64,000 bases of DNA from Tupaia tana (lineage: Eukaryota > Chordata > Mammalia > Scandentia > Tupaiidae): NCBI GenBank assembly GCA_026018925.1, contig JAKSZU010000009.1:39825194-39889193 (forward strand), written 5' to 3'. Positions 1 through 12,488 of the stretch are shown one piece after another. Under the pieces are notes generated by a model that saw only the letters and a list, made by a program, of their open reading frames with translations, was not told the origin of the DNA and made no database searches. A program made the translations under genes and the position numbers. Numbering within the stretch: the first letter of the stretch is position 1; every line of letters begins with the position of its first letter.

Positions 1-1150
1 ATTGTGATCTGAAAAGGACAGCATGAATTTTGTGATTAAAATATTCTATGTTAATCTCAGGCTTCTATGAAAACCAATGGACTTTTTATTCTGAGAAACT
101 GAGAAGGGAAATTGATCTTTTTCCAATTCAAGGAACAGCCATATGCCAGCAAATTCAGAGACAAGAAGTACACTTTGATAACATACAGCAAGTGGGACCT
201 CTTTGAATGTAATGGCTCTCCCTGACCTAACAAGCTTCAGGTCTCATAGATAGACTCCAAACAAGGAACCTCTGTGAACCAGAGGAAACATCATAGTTGA
301 TCTATGGAGCAGATCATGGGGACCAGGAATATAGCCTCTTTCTCTCTCCATGGTTCAATAAGGCCATTGTACATAAAGTGACATTAGAATACTACTAGTA
401 AGAAAAATAAGAAGCAAATCTGTAATAATGGGTCTACTTTGAAAATAGAATCACTTGACATACTAAAATCAAAAAGAAGAATGTATTAGTTCATAATTTT
501 CAGAATATAAATAAGTTAGATGATAAGAATTTACTGTAAGAACAGACACACACATAAAGAAGCAAAGGAAATAGTCTTGGCAGCCTAACAGTTGGCATCG
601 TGGAAGCTTGAAGCATCACGTAGGAGTCCATAGCAATCTTAATAACCCAAGAAAATCTCTAACAGTAACATTTTAGGAACTCAGGATAGATCTCTTTTTC
701 CCTTTTTGCTTCTGTAACATTTTACCATATTGTTCATATTCAAACTCGCCACAGAAGAGGCTCTGTTTATGTTATTTGGTTACTCTCTAGTATAGGGTGT
801 TCCTAATTGACAGAATTTTCTTGCCCGTGCACCTTATTTAATATTAACTAGCTTTAATCCCTCCTCCAATCAGATATATCCAAGGTAGAAGACTCACGTG
901 GAATTCAACACCATAGTGAACAACCGGTAGCTGTTTTTCTCAGGATCAATACAATCAATATAAAACAATTTGAGGTCTTGAAGCCCAAACAGATGTTTAC
1001 TTGTATATTTATCATAATGGTGATGAATAATATAAAGATGAGGTCAGAGACATACCAAAATGTTTTGACCATCAAAAATTTCTGAAATTCCATAATGAAA
1101 CTAAAAGAAAATGTCTGTGAAGTTACTTCCAGAGGTATCATTTTTCATTT
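1..1150. other. no gene recognised
   Basis: AT-rich sequence with stop codons in all frames. The short ORFs here have no recognisable domain. I see no SINE or L1 homology until about 1155. An unrecognised old repeat is possible. Confidence 0.5.
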
Positions 1151-1154
1151 AATG

Positions 1155-1295
1155 AGGGAGTCATATGGTAGGTCTATGTTTAGATTTTTGAGAAACCATC
1201 ATACTGTTTTCATAGTAGCTGTACTAATTTACATCTCTACCAGAAGTGTACGAGGATGCCCTTTTCCCCACAACTTCAACATCATTTTTTAGTCT
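1155..1295 (-). mobile_element. old L1 ORF2 3'-region fragment
   Basis: The plus strand reads as the diverged complement of the L1 ORF2 C-terminal region. It aligns by eye with 4170-4265 of the younger L1 in this window, including the stretch encoding the conserved [19 protein letters not shown] segment. It is short and degraded, and its ends are uncertain. Confidence 0.55.
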
Positions 1296-1633
1296 TCGTT
1301 TCTCGAACACAGCCAATGTCCACATTCAGTGGCAGAAACTGAAAGACATGATGGCATAAATGTAGAAAGAGCAATAGTAGACACCAGAGACTGCATGGGG
1401 GTGGGATGGGGAAATGGGGTAGCTTGAGCAAAAACTTATCCAAAAAAAAAAAAAAAGAGAGAGAGAGAAGTAAAAGAAGAAAAATGTCCCATGCTAATAG
1501 AAGCCAAAAATGGCTGAAATCATGATGCTGATATCAAAGTAGACTTCAAGACAAAAGCTGCAAGAAGAGACTAAGAAGGAAGGACACTAGACAGTACTAA
1601 AAGGGCTAATTCATCAAAAAGATATAACACTTA

Positions 1634-1902
1634 GGGGGACCAGCAGTTAGCGTAATGGCTATGTCGCTGGACTCCCATGTAGTCGACCGTGGTTCGAATC
1701 CCGGACCCGGTGGCTTAAAACTCACGCCGGGAGCATGTGCGTGCATGCCTAAGATCCTGAGAGGAGAATGGAGGAGAAGGGATTGTGGCATGGCCATCCC
1801 CCCTGGGGGTGATTTCTCCCTTTCTGTCTCTCTGTCTCTCTCTATCTGTCTGGCAAGCACATGCACCCTATAGCGAAAACCTCTCCAAAAAAAATCAAAA
1901 AG

Positions 1903-1945
<43 letters not shown>
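1634..1945 (+). mobile_element. tRNA-derived SINE, long form
   Basis: Starts GGGACCAGCAGTTAGCGTAA and has a B-box-like GGTTCGAATCC, a tRNA-unrelated body with a C-run/G-run hairpin, a CT-rich stretch and a poly(A) tail that has become (TA)n. The TSD ATATAACACTTA lies at 1622-1633 and 1946-1957, inside L1 remnant A. Confidence 0.95.
1903..1943. repeat. (TA)n microsatellite in SINE tail
   Basis: About 40 bp of nearly pure TA dinucleotide grown from the A-rich tail of the SINE just upstream. Confidence 0.95.
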
Positions 1946-1950
<5 letters not shown>

Positions 1951-3043
1951 ACACTTATACATATCTAAACACCCAAGAACGAAGCAGTCAAATACATGAA
2001 AACAAGACCACTAGATTTAAAGAGAGAGATGGATTGCATCACACTATTCGTTTGGGGTCTCAACACCCTACTGTCTCTTCTGGACAGATCATCTAGACAA
2101 AAAATAAACAAAGATATATAAGATATAAATGATGCTATAAATCAAATGTACTTGACAGACATCTATAGAATATTTAACCCAACAGCCAAAAAACACACAT
2201 CCTTCACATGAAACATTTGCAATGATTGACCATAGGATAGAGCACAAAGCAAGCCTTTACAAATTCAAATGGACAGAAACTATATCCACCATATTTTCTA
2301 ACCACAGTGGAATTAAACTTGAAATCAATTACAAAGGGAATCCTCAGAAACAAATACATGAAAACCAAACAACCTACTTCTGAGTTTTATAACTGCTAAA
2401 GAAATTAAGACTGAAATCAAGAGTCATTGAAATGAACAATAAATAACATACATGTTTTAATAATCTTTAGGACACAGCGAAACCTGTCGCAAGAGGAAAG
2501 TTCATAGCAACTAGTGCTCACAAATAAAAAAGGAGAAAGCAAATAGGAAACCTTACAAAACAACTCAGGAACCTTCGAAACAGCAATAAAAACAACAACA
2601 AAAAACAAACAAACAAAAATACCAGGAGAAAGGAAATAATAAGGATTAGCACAGAGAAGAATAAAATAAATTTTAAAAAAATACAGAAAATAGATTAAAC
2701 CAAAAGCTGGTTCTCTGAGAACAGAAACAAAATTGGCACACTGTTAAGTAGGCTAATCAAGAACAACAAAGAAACCAGGTAAATAAAATCAGCAATGAAA
2801 TGGGTAATATTACAACAGACATAAAAGAAAAGATGACTTTGAATGATTATATGCCAACAAACAAAGAAACCTATATGAGATAGACAAATTTCTGCACACA
2901 TAATTTACTAAAACTTAACCAGGAAAAAATAGAACACCTGAATAAACCAATAATAAGCTATAAGATTGAATCAATAGTAAATAGTCTCCCAACAAAGAAA
3001 AACCCAGAATCTATGGCTCCACTTCCCACTTCTACAAAACTTT

Positions 3044-3301
3044 ATTTTTTTTTAGAGGTTTTTGCTATAGGGCGTGTGCGCTCACCAGACAGAGAGAGAG
3101 ACAGAGAGATAGAAAGCGAGAAATCACCCCCCAAGGGGTATGGCCACGCCGCAATCCCTTCTCCTCCATTCTCCTCTCAGGATCTTGGGCACGCACGCAC
3201 ACGCGCCTGGCGTGAGTTTAAGCCACCGGGTCTGGGACTCGAACCACGGTCGACTACGTGGGAGTCCAGCGACATAGCCATTACTCTAACTGCTGGTCCC
3301 T
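3044..3301 (-). mobile_element. tRNA-derived SINE, long form
   Basis: Reverse-complement copy: poly(T), then GCTATAGGGCG, the C-run/G-run block, and the tRNA-like head ending CTGGTCCC. A perfect 16-bp TSD ACTTCTACAAAACTTT lies at 3028-3043 and 3302-3317. Confidence 0.96.
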
Positions 3302-3809
3302 ACTTCTACAAAACTTTTAAAGAACTAACCCTAATTCTCCTCAAACTACTACTTTTTAAAAATTTATTTATTATCATCATAATCTTATTTATATTACATT
3401 GAATCACATATTACTTTACAGTGTATTACATTTCTTTTCCCAGAAGGAATACCATGCATATCAGTCAATACAGAGACATTAAAATCCCCATTTCATCATC
3501 CAATATCTTCTCATTGTTTTTTCCCGATCATTATTATTATTATTCCAACTATTTTTTTAAACAGTCAATCACTATTTCTCATTTTGCTTGTAAGAAGACT
3601 TTACCCAAATACTTCTCAGACCAATCCAGTTGAGAATACTATATACATCATCATCAACAGGTAATAAACCATATCTGTGTCCCACTAATGTCATGCCTCT
3701 CTATTTGTTCTCTTGCTATCTTCTCTATATTCTTCTCTTCTCCCCTCCCTCATTCCATACTGTCTTATCATCGTTAACTATTTTCACTGTTTTTATGTCC
3801 TTCAATATT

Positions 3810-6800
3810 TCACTCTCTACCATAGAGTGTGGATAGTGGGTATATATTAAGTGGATACATACAATATCTTTCTTTCATATCCTGGCTTGCTTCACTCAGC
3901 AATAGATCCTCCATATACGACAACTTTCTATCAAATGCCAGGGTCTTGTTGTTTTTTATGACTGAGTAGTATTCCATAGAGTATATATGCCACATTTTTT
4001 TCAATCCATTCATCTGTCTGTGGACATTTAGGTTGGTTCCATGTCTTGGCGATCGTGAATAATGCTGCAATAAACATTGATGTGCAAATACTTTTCTGAC
4101 TGAGCGTTCTCCTGTCTTTTGGGCAAATACCCAGAAGTATGATTACTGGATCAAATGGTAGTTCTATTTGTAGATCTTTGAGGAACCTCCATATTGTTCT
4201 CCACAGTGGCTGAACAAGTTTACATTCCCACCAACAGTGTAGGAGAGTTCCCTTTTCACCACATCCCTGTCAACACTTATCACTTTTTATATTTTTAATC
4301 TTTGCCATTCTGACAGGGGTTAGGTGGTATCTCATTGTGGTTTTTATCTGCATCTCCCTTATGAGGAGGGATGTTGAGCATTTCCTAATATGTTTTATGG
4401 CTGTTCATTTGTCTTCCTTAGAGAGATTTTTGTTCAGCTCATTTTTCCATCTTTTAATTGGGTTAATCATTTTTTTTCACATAACACGTTTGAGTTTCTT
4501 ATGTATTCTGGTTATCAGTCCCTTGTCTGAGGCATATTTTACAAAAATACTCTCCCATTCTGAGGGTTGTTGATTCTCACTTACTACTGTGTCCTTTCTT
4601 GTGCAGAAACTTCTTAGGCTGATATAGTCCCACTTGTCTATTTTAGGAATTATTGCCTGTGCTTTGGGAGTCTTGTTTAAGAAGTCTTTGCCTACTCCAA
4701 TGTTTCCTAGAGTTTCTCCAGCATTTTCCACCAGTAGTTTTATTGTTGGAGGACTGAGGTTCAGATCTTTGATCCATTTTGAGTTGATTTTTGTTAATGG
4801 TGAGAGATGGGGGTTCAGATTCATCTTTCTGCAGGTGAATACCCAGATTTTCCAGCACCATTTACTAAAGAGGTTTTCATTTCCCAATGGATTGACTGAT
4901 ATCCTTTGTCAAAAATCAGTTGGCTGTAAGCTTTGGAGGTTATTTCTGGGGTCTCTATTCTATTCCATTGGTCCACATGTCTGTTTTTGTGCCAATACCA
5001 TGCTGTTTTGATTATCACAGCTTTATAGTATATCTTGGGATCAGGGAGTGATATGTCTCCCACTCCATTCTTCTTGTGCAAGATTGCTTTTTCAATACGA
5101 GGTCTTTTATGATTCCAGACAAATTCTATGATTGTCTTTTCTAGATCTGTGAAGAATATTTCTGGTATTTTGATTGGAATTGCATTAAACATCTAGATTA
5201 ATTTGGGTAGAATTGTCATTTTGATTATGTTAATTCTTCCGATCCAGGAACATGGGATGTCCTTCCACTTTTTTTGTCACTTTCAATATTTTTTTAAGAT
5301 TTTTAAAAATGTCTTTGACTTCCTTAGTTAGGTTTATCCTTAGGTATCTTATACATCTTGTGGCTATGGTGAAAGGGATTCCGTTCTTCAGCTCTATTTT
5401 GTTCAACTTGTTGTTCATATACAGAAATGCTATAGACTTTTGGATGTTGATTTTGTATCCTGCCACCTTACTGTATTCACTTATTACTTCAAGAAGTTTT
5501 TTCATGGAGACCTTTGGGTCTTCTAAGATTACCATCATGTCATCTGCAAATAAAGATATTTTCAACACTTCTTTGCCTATTAAAATGCCTTTCATATTGT
5601 TCTCTTCTCTGATTACATTAGCTAAGACTTCCAGTACTATATTAAAGAGCAGTGGAGAAAATGGGCACCCTTGCCTAGTACCCGTTTTTAGTGGAAAAGC
5701 TTTTATCTTTTCCCCATTCAATATAATATTAGCTGCAGGTTTATCATAGATGGCTTTTATTGTGTTGAGAAATGACCCTCCTATACCAATCTTACTGAGG
5801 GTTTTAATCATAAAAGGATGTTGTATTTTATCAAATGTTTTCTCTGCATCAATTGAAATGATCATATGATTTTTATCTTTCTTTCTGTTAATATGGTGTA
5901 TACTTATGGTCTTGCGTATGTTGAACCACTCTTGCATCCCTGGGAAAAAGCTTACCTGGTCGTGATAAATAATCTTTTTTATATGTTGTTGGATATGATT
6001 TGCAAGTATCTTGTTGAGAATTTTTGCATTTATATTTATTAATGATATTGTTCTGTATTTTTCTTTTTTGTCATGTCCTTATCTGTTTGGGAAATGAGGA
6101 TGGTGGAGGCTTCATGAAATGAATTTGGGAGGTTTCCTTCCTTTTGAATCTTTAGAAATAATTTGAGTAGGATAGGGATTAACTCTTCCTTTAAAGTTTT
6201 GTAGAATTCAGAAGTGAAGCCATCTGGCCCTGGGCTTTTCTTTGTTGGGAGGTTATTTATTATTGATTCAATCTCCTGGCTTGTTATGGGTCTATTCATG
6301 TCCTGTATGTCCTCCTGATTCAATCTTGGTAGATTATATGCATCTAGGAATTTGCCCGTCTCCTCCCAGTTATCTTGTTTGTTGGCATATAGTTGCTCAT
6401 AGTATCCTCTAATGATATTTTGTATTTCTACTATGTCTGTTGCAATATTGCATGTTTCATCATGTATTTGATTTATCTGGTTTCTTTCTTTCTTCTTCTT
6501 GATCAGTCTAGTCAATGGTGAATTGATCTTGCTAATCTTTCAAAGAACCAACCTTTGCTTTCATTTATTTTCTGTATGGTTCATTTATTTTCTACTTCAT
6601 TTATTTCTGCTTAAGCCTTTATTATTTCTTTTCACCTGGCATTTTGGGGGTTTGTTTGTTTTTTGTTTTTCCAATTCCTTGAGACATGATGTTAGGTTAT
6701 CTATTTGCCATATTTCCATCCTTTTTTAATGCACACTAATTGCTATGAATTTCCCTCCTATGACTGCTTTTGTCATGTCCCATAGATTATGGAAACTTGT

Positions 6801-7640
6801 GTACTCATTGTCATTTGTTTCCATAATTTTTTTATTTCAGACTTAATTTCTTCAGTATTGAAGAAGTCCTTCAGAAGTAGGTTGTTCAGTTTCCATGTGT
6901 TTGTGTATTTTCAAGGGTGTTTCTTGAAATTAATCTTGAGTTTAACTCCATCATGGTCAGAGAAGGCACTGGGTATAGTTTCTATGCCTTTGAATCTGTA
7001 AAGGCTTGATTCGTGTCCTAACATATGGTGAATCTTTAGAAAGGTTCCATGCCAGGGTGAGAAAAATGTATATATTGTGGACATAGGGTGGAAAGTTCTC
7101 TAGATATTTGTCAAGCCCATTCGATTTATATAATTTAGGTCATGTATCTCTCTATTTTCTGCCTAGAAGATCTGTTTAAAGGAGATAATGGGGTTTTGAG
7201 ATTTCCAACAATTATAATATTTCTTCCTATCTCTCCTTTTAGCTCCAGCAGTGTTTCCTTTACATATTTAGGTGCACCTGAGTTGGGTGTATAGATATTT
7301 ATAAACCTTATGTCTTCTTGCAGAATTACCCCATTTACTATTATATAATGCCATTCTTTGTCTCCTCTTACAGTCTTTGACTTGAAGTTTATTTTGTCTG
7401 AAATCAATATCACTACTCCAGCCCTTTTTTGATTTCCATTTGCATGGAATATCTTTTTCTAGTCCTTCACTTTTAGTCTATGTATGTCTTTGTCCATGAG
7501 TTTCTTGTAGGCAAAACAGATAGAGGATTTCTGTTTTTTGGGGGGTTTGTTTGTTTGTTTGTTTGTTTTTTCAATTAGGCCAGTCTATGTCTCTTAATTG
7601 GAGAATGTAATCCGTTGACATCCAATGTAATCATCAATAT
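3810..7640 (-). pseudogene. L1 ORF2 remnant (endonuclease / reverse transcriptase)
   Basis: ORF2p of the L1 family nicks target DNA and primes reverse transcription of its own mRNA. Fragments of this one read in order on the minus strand. The N-terminal endonuclease start lies near 7640. More endonuclease is at 7135-7413, including INIYTPNSGAPKYVKE and GNLKTPLS, where the family usually has GDFNTPLS, so the Asp is lost. RT N-terminal sequence is at 6039-6515 ([12 protein letters not shown]). The RT core at 5230-5937 has an intact FADD catalytic motif at 5539-5550. The thumb and connection region is at 4477-5192, and the C-terminus with IAALF-like and MWHIYSMEYYS motifs lies near 3810-4070. 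Six or more frame breaks, and a stretch between 6515 and 7135 that seems about 100 bp short of the usual spacing, mean it makes no ORF2p. Identity as L1 is certain; exact ends are approximate. Confidence 0.9.
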
Positions 7641-7699
7641 TTCCCTACCTGTTTCTATCATTATGTGAGCCATTTCTTGGTTGCTTTTTGTTCTCGTAT

Positions 7700-8645
7700 A
7701 ACTTTCCATCTGACTTTTTAGTTTCCCTTGTATAGCACTCCCTTCAAAACCTCTTGAAGAACTGGTCTGGAGTTGGTAAATTCCTTCAAATTTTGTTTGT
7801 CCAAGAATTTTTTTATCTTTTCTTCCCATATGAAAGATAATCTTGCCAGGTCTAGTATTCTTGCTTGAAATTGCTTTTAATTCAACACTTTGACTATATT
7901 TCCCCATTCTTTCCTTGCCTGCATTGTTTCCACCAAGAGATCCAATTTTAGCCTGATGGGGTGACCTTTGTAAGTAACGACGTTTCCCTCTTGCCAGTTT
8001 TAGTATCTTGTCTTTGTCTGTTGTTTTTCCAGTCTGGTTATGATGTGCCTTGGAGACGATCTCATTGATTCTACTCGGAGTCCTGTGTATTTCTTGGGTC
8101 TGGATATTTGAATGCCTTTCTAGGTTTGGAATGTTTTCTTTCAAGACTTCATGGAATAAATTATCTATGCCTTTATTATTTTCTTCCTTTTCTGAGATAC
8201 CAATTATTTGGATGTTGGGGTGCTTGATGGTATCCAGTATTCCTGATATATTATCCTAGTTTTTCCTGGTTGTTTTCTCAAACTTCTTGACACTTATTTC
8301 TAGGTCAGATGTTTTGTCTTCTACATTTGAGATTCGATCTTCTACCTGATCTAACCTACTTTTAATACTTTCAAGGGAGGTTTTGATATCCTGTATCATG
8401 TTCTTCAACCCTAGAAGTTTCATCTGGTTCTTGCTTAAGATAGCTATTTCTTCTTTCAAATCGTGAAAGAACTTCCTCATCTCCTGGAGCTCCTTGTCTC
8501 TTTTCTCTTTCATCTCAGTTAGTTTGGTCACTACAAATACTCTGAATTCCTTATCTGACATGTCCACTACGTCCGGTGTATTGAGTGTGGGTGATGTAGG
8601 TTTGATGATTTCCCTTGCAGGAGAGGCCTTTTGTTGGTTGTTCAT
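7700..8645 (-). pseudogene. L1 ORF1 remnant (RNA-binding trimeric chaperone)
   Basis: ORF1p of L1 is an RNA-binding coiled-coil protein that coats L1 RNA. The N-terminal 129 codons (8645 down to 8256) are open and start MNNQQKAS. They contain a MSDKEFRVFVVTKLTE segment followed by a heptad-rich coiled coil (about residues 40-125). After a frame break the C-terminal part reads at about 8144-7960 (NIPNLERHSNIQTQEIHRTP, typical of the RRM/CTD junction). The distal CTD is frameshifted. It is not functional. Confidence 0.85.
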
Positions 8646-9119
8646 AGTTCTTGAGCCTCTGTGATTTGTTCCTAGTCATCAGGTTATCTATTTGTTCCTT
8701 CCTAACTTATTCAATCCTAACTTATTCAAAGTATCTCTGAGTGTTAAAAGGTGTGCAGGAATAGAAAATTGGTGATATCTCTTACGATTGGCCTACTTGT
8801 TGCTCACCAGTACCATGTACTGTTGTCACTGGTCCCGGGTGACCCAAAGTTTTCCCTGTTTCTAAGGAGTGGAGAGTCTCCAACTGACATAATTAGCTAT
8901 ACCTCAATAGTGCCACACACTGTTCAAAACACTGAAATTCACAGAGTCCAAAGGCAAGTGGGCAAGGGGTGGAGGATGAGTGATGGGTCCTGGGCATTAG
9001 GGCTTGCAGCCACAGGCAGCCTGGTGTCCAGAACTGCTCGCTGGCTTGAACCGGTCTCCAGGTGGGGTGGGGGGTAGGGGTGCAAGTTCATCGTAAAGTC
9101 CCAAGAAACCAACCTGAAG
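8646..9119 (-). promoter_or_regulatory. L1 copy B 5' UTR (internal promoter region)
   Basis: Sequence between the ORF1 start and the 5' TSD. The part next to ORF1 aligns with the 5' UTRs at 29580-29660 and 41040-41160. The distal part is more GC-rich than the rest of the element. The promoter role is inferred from L1 biology; no defined motif was identified. Confidence 0.5.
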
Positions 9120-10631
9120 TCTTCTCAAACTATTTCTAAAGACACTAAAAGAAGGAATCCTCCCAAATTTGTTATATGAAACCTCCATCATCTGATTCCA
9201 AAACCAGACAAAGACATAACAAAAAAAAAGAAAAAGAAAACTTCAGACCAATATTCCTGATGAATACAGATGGAAAAACTGTCAACAAGATACTAGCAAA
9301 TTGTATACAACAGCACATTAAACAGATTATACACTAAGACCAAGTAGTCTTTATTCCAGGCATGAAAGGATGGTTCAAAATGTGCAAAACAATAAATGTA
9401 ATACATCACATTAACATAAAAACACCACTCGATCATACGAATCAATGAAGAAACATTTGATAAAATGTTTAAAACATCCCTCCATGATTAAGACTCTCAG
9501 CAAAACTGGCATAGAAGAGACTTTTCTCAACACAATAAAAGACATATATGACAAGTCCATAGGTAACATTATATTGAATGAGGAAAAGCTAACTGCTTTT
9601 CCACTAAAAACTGGAACAAGACAAGGATGACAATTTTCTCCACTCTTTTTCAAAATATTGCTGGAAGTTCTAGCTATTGCAAGCAGGCAAGGAAGTCAAA
9701 TAAAAGGCATTCATATAGAAAGGAAAAAGTGAAATTATCTCTATTTGCAAATGATTGATTCTATAAACAGAAAATTCTAAAGAATCTGCAAAAAATTTAT
9801 GGACGTACTAAGTAATTATCCTAGAGTAAATCAGTAGGATACAAAATCAACATACAAAAATCTACAACATGTTGGCAACAGCAGATGGTGTAATGGCTAC
9901 ATCACTGGACTCCCATATCGTCCACCACGGTTCGAATTCCGGACCCAGGGGCATAAACTGACGCCAGGCGCATGTGCAAGCATGCCCAAGATCCCGAGAG
10001 GAGAATGGAGGAGAAAGGATTGCAGCATGGCCATCCCCCCTGGGGGGTAATTTCTCACTTTCTCTCTCTCTGTTTCTCTCTGTCTTTCTGGTGAGTCCAT
10101 GTGTCCAATAGCAAAAACCTCTGAAAAAAAGCACTATAACATTTTTATAGATTGACACTGACAATGAATAAACTAAGATAGAATCGAAGAAAGCAATCCC
10201 ATCTGCAATAGCCACAAAAATAATAAGATATCTAGGAATAACTTAACCAAAAACGTGAAAGACCTTTACAAGGAAAATAATGAAAAGAGTTAAAAATAAA
10301 TTAAAAATGATACAAAAAAAGTGGAAAAACATCCCATGTTCTGGATTTGAAGAATTTTTATAACCAAGATGTCAAACATACTAATCTTAATCTACAATTT
10401 CAAAGCAATTCTAATCAAACTGCCAGAGATATTCTTCACATTGAGAGAAAAAAAATCATAAAATTTGCCTGGAATCAAAAGTTCCCATATCACCAAAGCA
10501 ATACTGTTCAAAAAGAATAAAGTATGAGACATGTTACTTCCTGACCTCAAAACATATTAGAAAGCTGTGGATAATGAAAATAGCATGGTATTGGCACAAA
10601 AACAGGGAGATATACCAATGGAACAGAATTG
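9120..10631 (+). mobile_element. L1 remnant A, 3' portion (RT to ORF2 mid C-terminus)
   Basis: Continuation of the plus-strand L1 after the nested copy. It carries RT motifs (QVGFIPGM-like region at about 9340-9370; [21 protein letters not shown] at 9571-9630) and then the region encoding [12 protein letters not shown] residues up to 10630. The FADD position near 9745 is degraded. A SINE interrupts it at 9871-10133. It stops abruptly at a SINE (10632) with no L1 3' UTR, so its 3' end is missing. Confidence 0.88.
9871..10133 (+). mobile_element. tRNA-derived SINE
   Basis: Full-length copy with a somewhat diverged head (AGCAGATGGTGTAATGG). Short TSD CTACAACAT at 9862-9870 and CTATAACAT at 10134-10142, inside L1 ORF2. 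Confidence 0.92.
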
Positions 10632-10884
10632 AGAACCCGGTAGTTGGCATAATGGCTGTGTCACTGGACTCCCATGTAGTCGACCATGGTTCGAGTTCCT
10701 GACCCGGTGGCTTAAACTCATGCCAGGCATCTGTGCGTGCATGCCCAATATCCTAAGAGGAGAATGGAGGAGAAGGGATTGGGGTATTGCCATCCCCCTT
10801 GGGGGGATGATTTCTCGCTTTCTTTCTGTCTCTCTGTCTTTCTGGCAAGTGCACATGCCCTATAGCAGAAACCACTCAAAAAAA
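10632..10884 (+). mobile_element. tRNA-derived SINE at junction of two L1s
   Basis: Full head, hairpin block and CT-rich segment with a short A tail. It lies exactly between the broken end of L1 remnant A and the start of the next L1. No matching TSD was found. Confidence 0.9.
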
Positions 10885-11712
10885 ATTCTAAAACAATTTC
10901 ATCCAAGAATACTATACCCACCAAGATTATCCTGCAAATGAGGAGAAAAAATAAAAACATTCTCAGATAAACAAAAACTGAAAGAAGTTATGAAAGCTAG
11001 ACCAGCTCTTCAAGAAATACTGAAGGGAGTACTACATCAAGAAAGCTAGAGATAAATAGAAATAAGGGAACACAAAACAAGCAAGAAAATGGCTTTAAAA
11101 ATGACAGAGATAAGTCCATAAATATTGATAAAAACGTTGAATATTAATGGACTAAAGCTTCCAAAGAGAAAATACAGACTGGCTGAATAGATAAACAAGC
11201 AGAAGCCCTCTAAATGCTGTTTACAAGAAATGTATCTCACATGTAAAGAAATACATAGACAGAAACTGAAGGACTCAAAAATTATATTTCATGCAAATAG
11301 AAATTTTTAAAAAGGTCAGAGTTATAATAGAGTCATAATACTGATATAAGACAAAATACACTTTAAGACAAAAACTGTAAGAAGAGACAAAGAAGCACAC
11401 TATATGGTACTAAAGGTACTAATTTACCAAGAAGATATAACCCAAAAATATCTATGCAGCCAACACTGGGCACCCAAATATGTAAAAGAGAGACTGGTAG
11501 ATCTATAGGGAGAGATCAACTGCAACAGATTAATTGTTGGCAGTCTCAACACCCCGCTGTCTCCTCTGGGCCAATCATCTATATAAACAAAGAAATACAA
11601 AATCTAAATGATACGATAAATTGAATAGACTTGAAAGACAGCTATAGAATTTTCCAAGCAAAAATCACAAAATATACATTTTTCTCACCCTTCCTTCAAT
11701 GGAATCTTTTTT

Positions 11713-11827
11713 AATTTTTTTTAAATTTATTTCTTTTTTTTGGTATATACATTCAATTGCATTGTTTAGCTTACAATGTGAGCATTTCAATATGTGAACA
11801 TTTCTCCCCTGTCCCATTGATCAAAAT
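11713..11827 (-). mobile_element. 115-bp severely truncated L1 3' end
   Basis: A short T-rich piece whose sequence (TATACATTCAATTGCATTG onward) aligns with the terminal L1 3' UTR at 35491-35600. It interrupts the endonuclease region of L1 copy C. The flanks AATCTTTTTT (11703-11712) and ATCTTCTTTT (11828-11837) look like a degraded TSD. Confidence 0.7.
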
Positions 11828-12225
11828 ATCTTCTTTTCAGACTGACCACATGATAGGACACAAGAAAAGCCTTTACAAGTTCAAAGGTATAGAACCTGTA
11901 TCCAGCATCTTCTCCACGTACAATGAAATTGAACTTGAATTAACTGGGGAAAAAGAAAAAAAAAACCTCAAACACATGGAAAGTAAGCAATATACTCCTG
12001 AATGACTTCATAACCACTGAAGAAATTAAGCTAAAATCAAAACACTCATTGCAAGCCACAACTTTTCATAACCTATGGTACACAGTCAAAGCAATCAGAT
12101 GTGGGATGTGTACAGCAACTAATGCCCACAAGAAAAAGCAGAGAGGTTGCAAATAGACAACCTAACAACACACCTCAGGGACTGGAAAAAACAACATTAA
12201 AAAATACTAGGAGAAATAAATAATA

Positions 12226-12488
12226 TATATATATTTTTGGAGAGGTTTTCTCTATAGGGCACATGTGCTCACCAGACAGACAGAGACAGAGAGACAGAAA
12301 GCGAAAAATCACCCCCCCCAGGGAGGATGGCCACGCCATAATCCCTTATCCTCCATTCTCCTCTCGGGATCTTGGGCACACACGCACACGCACCCGGCGT
12401 GAGTTTTAAGCCACCGGGTCCAGGACGCGATCCGTGGTCGACTACGTGGGAGTTCAGCAACATAGCCATTACGCTAACTGCTGGTCCC
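12226..12488 (-). mobile_element. tRNA-derived SINE, long form
   Basis: Full-length, with a C8 run in the hairpin block. TSD ATAAATAATA at 12216-12225 and 12489-12498. Confidence 0.95.

Larger units (their letters stand above)
1471..3348 (+). mobile_element. L1 remnant A, 5' portion (ORF2 endonuclease to early RT)
   Basis: Plus-strand L1 ORF2 remnant with many stops and frameshifts. It begins in the endonuclease domain (homologous to 11320-11480) and runs through the region between endonuclease and reverse transcriptase. Two SINEs (1634-1945 and 3044-3301) interrupt it. At about 3348 it is split by a minus-strand L1 and resumes at 9120 with the next part of the RT domain. The 5' end near 1471 follows an A/G-rich tract, so it looks 5' truncated. 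It cannot encode a protein. Confidence 0.85.
3349..9119 (-). mobile_element. near full-length L1 (copy B) nested in L1 remnant A
   Basis: Minus-strand L1 of about 5.77 kb. On the plus strand the order is A/T-rich 3' end (3349), 3' UTR to about 3815, ORF2 reversed (to about 7640), ORF1 reversed (to 8645) and 5' UTR (to 9119). Imperfect 13-bp TSDs (TCTCCTCAAACTA at 3336-3348, TCTTCTCAAACTA at 9120-9132) flank it, and the host L1 continues across them. The 5' UTR is short (about 470 bp) and shows none of the tandem monomers seen in the L1 at 35.5-42.3 kb. Both ORFs are broken. Confidence 0.93.

Noticed and set aside
1634..1720. tRNA gene from the A/B-box-like head of SINEs
   Set aside because: The cloverleaf is imperfect, the head is followed by the SINE body and poly(A), and it recurs more than 40 times.
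5230..5937. A 235-codon RT-like ORF as a host gene
   Set aside because: It is one open piece of a broken L1 ORF2, with L1 sequence continuing on both sides.
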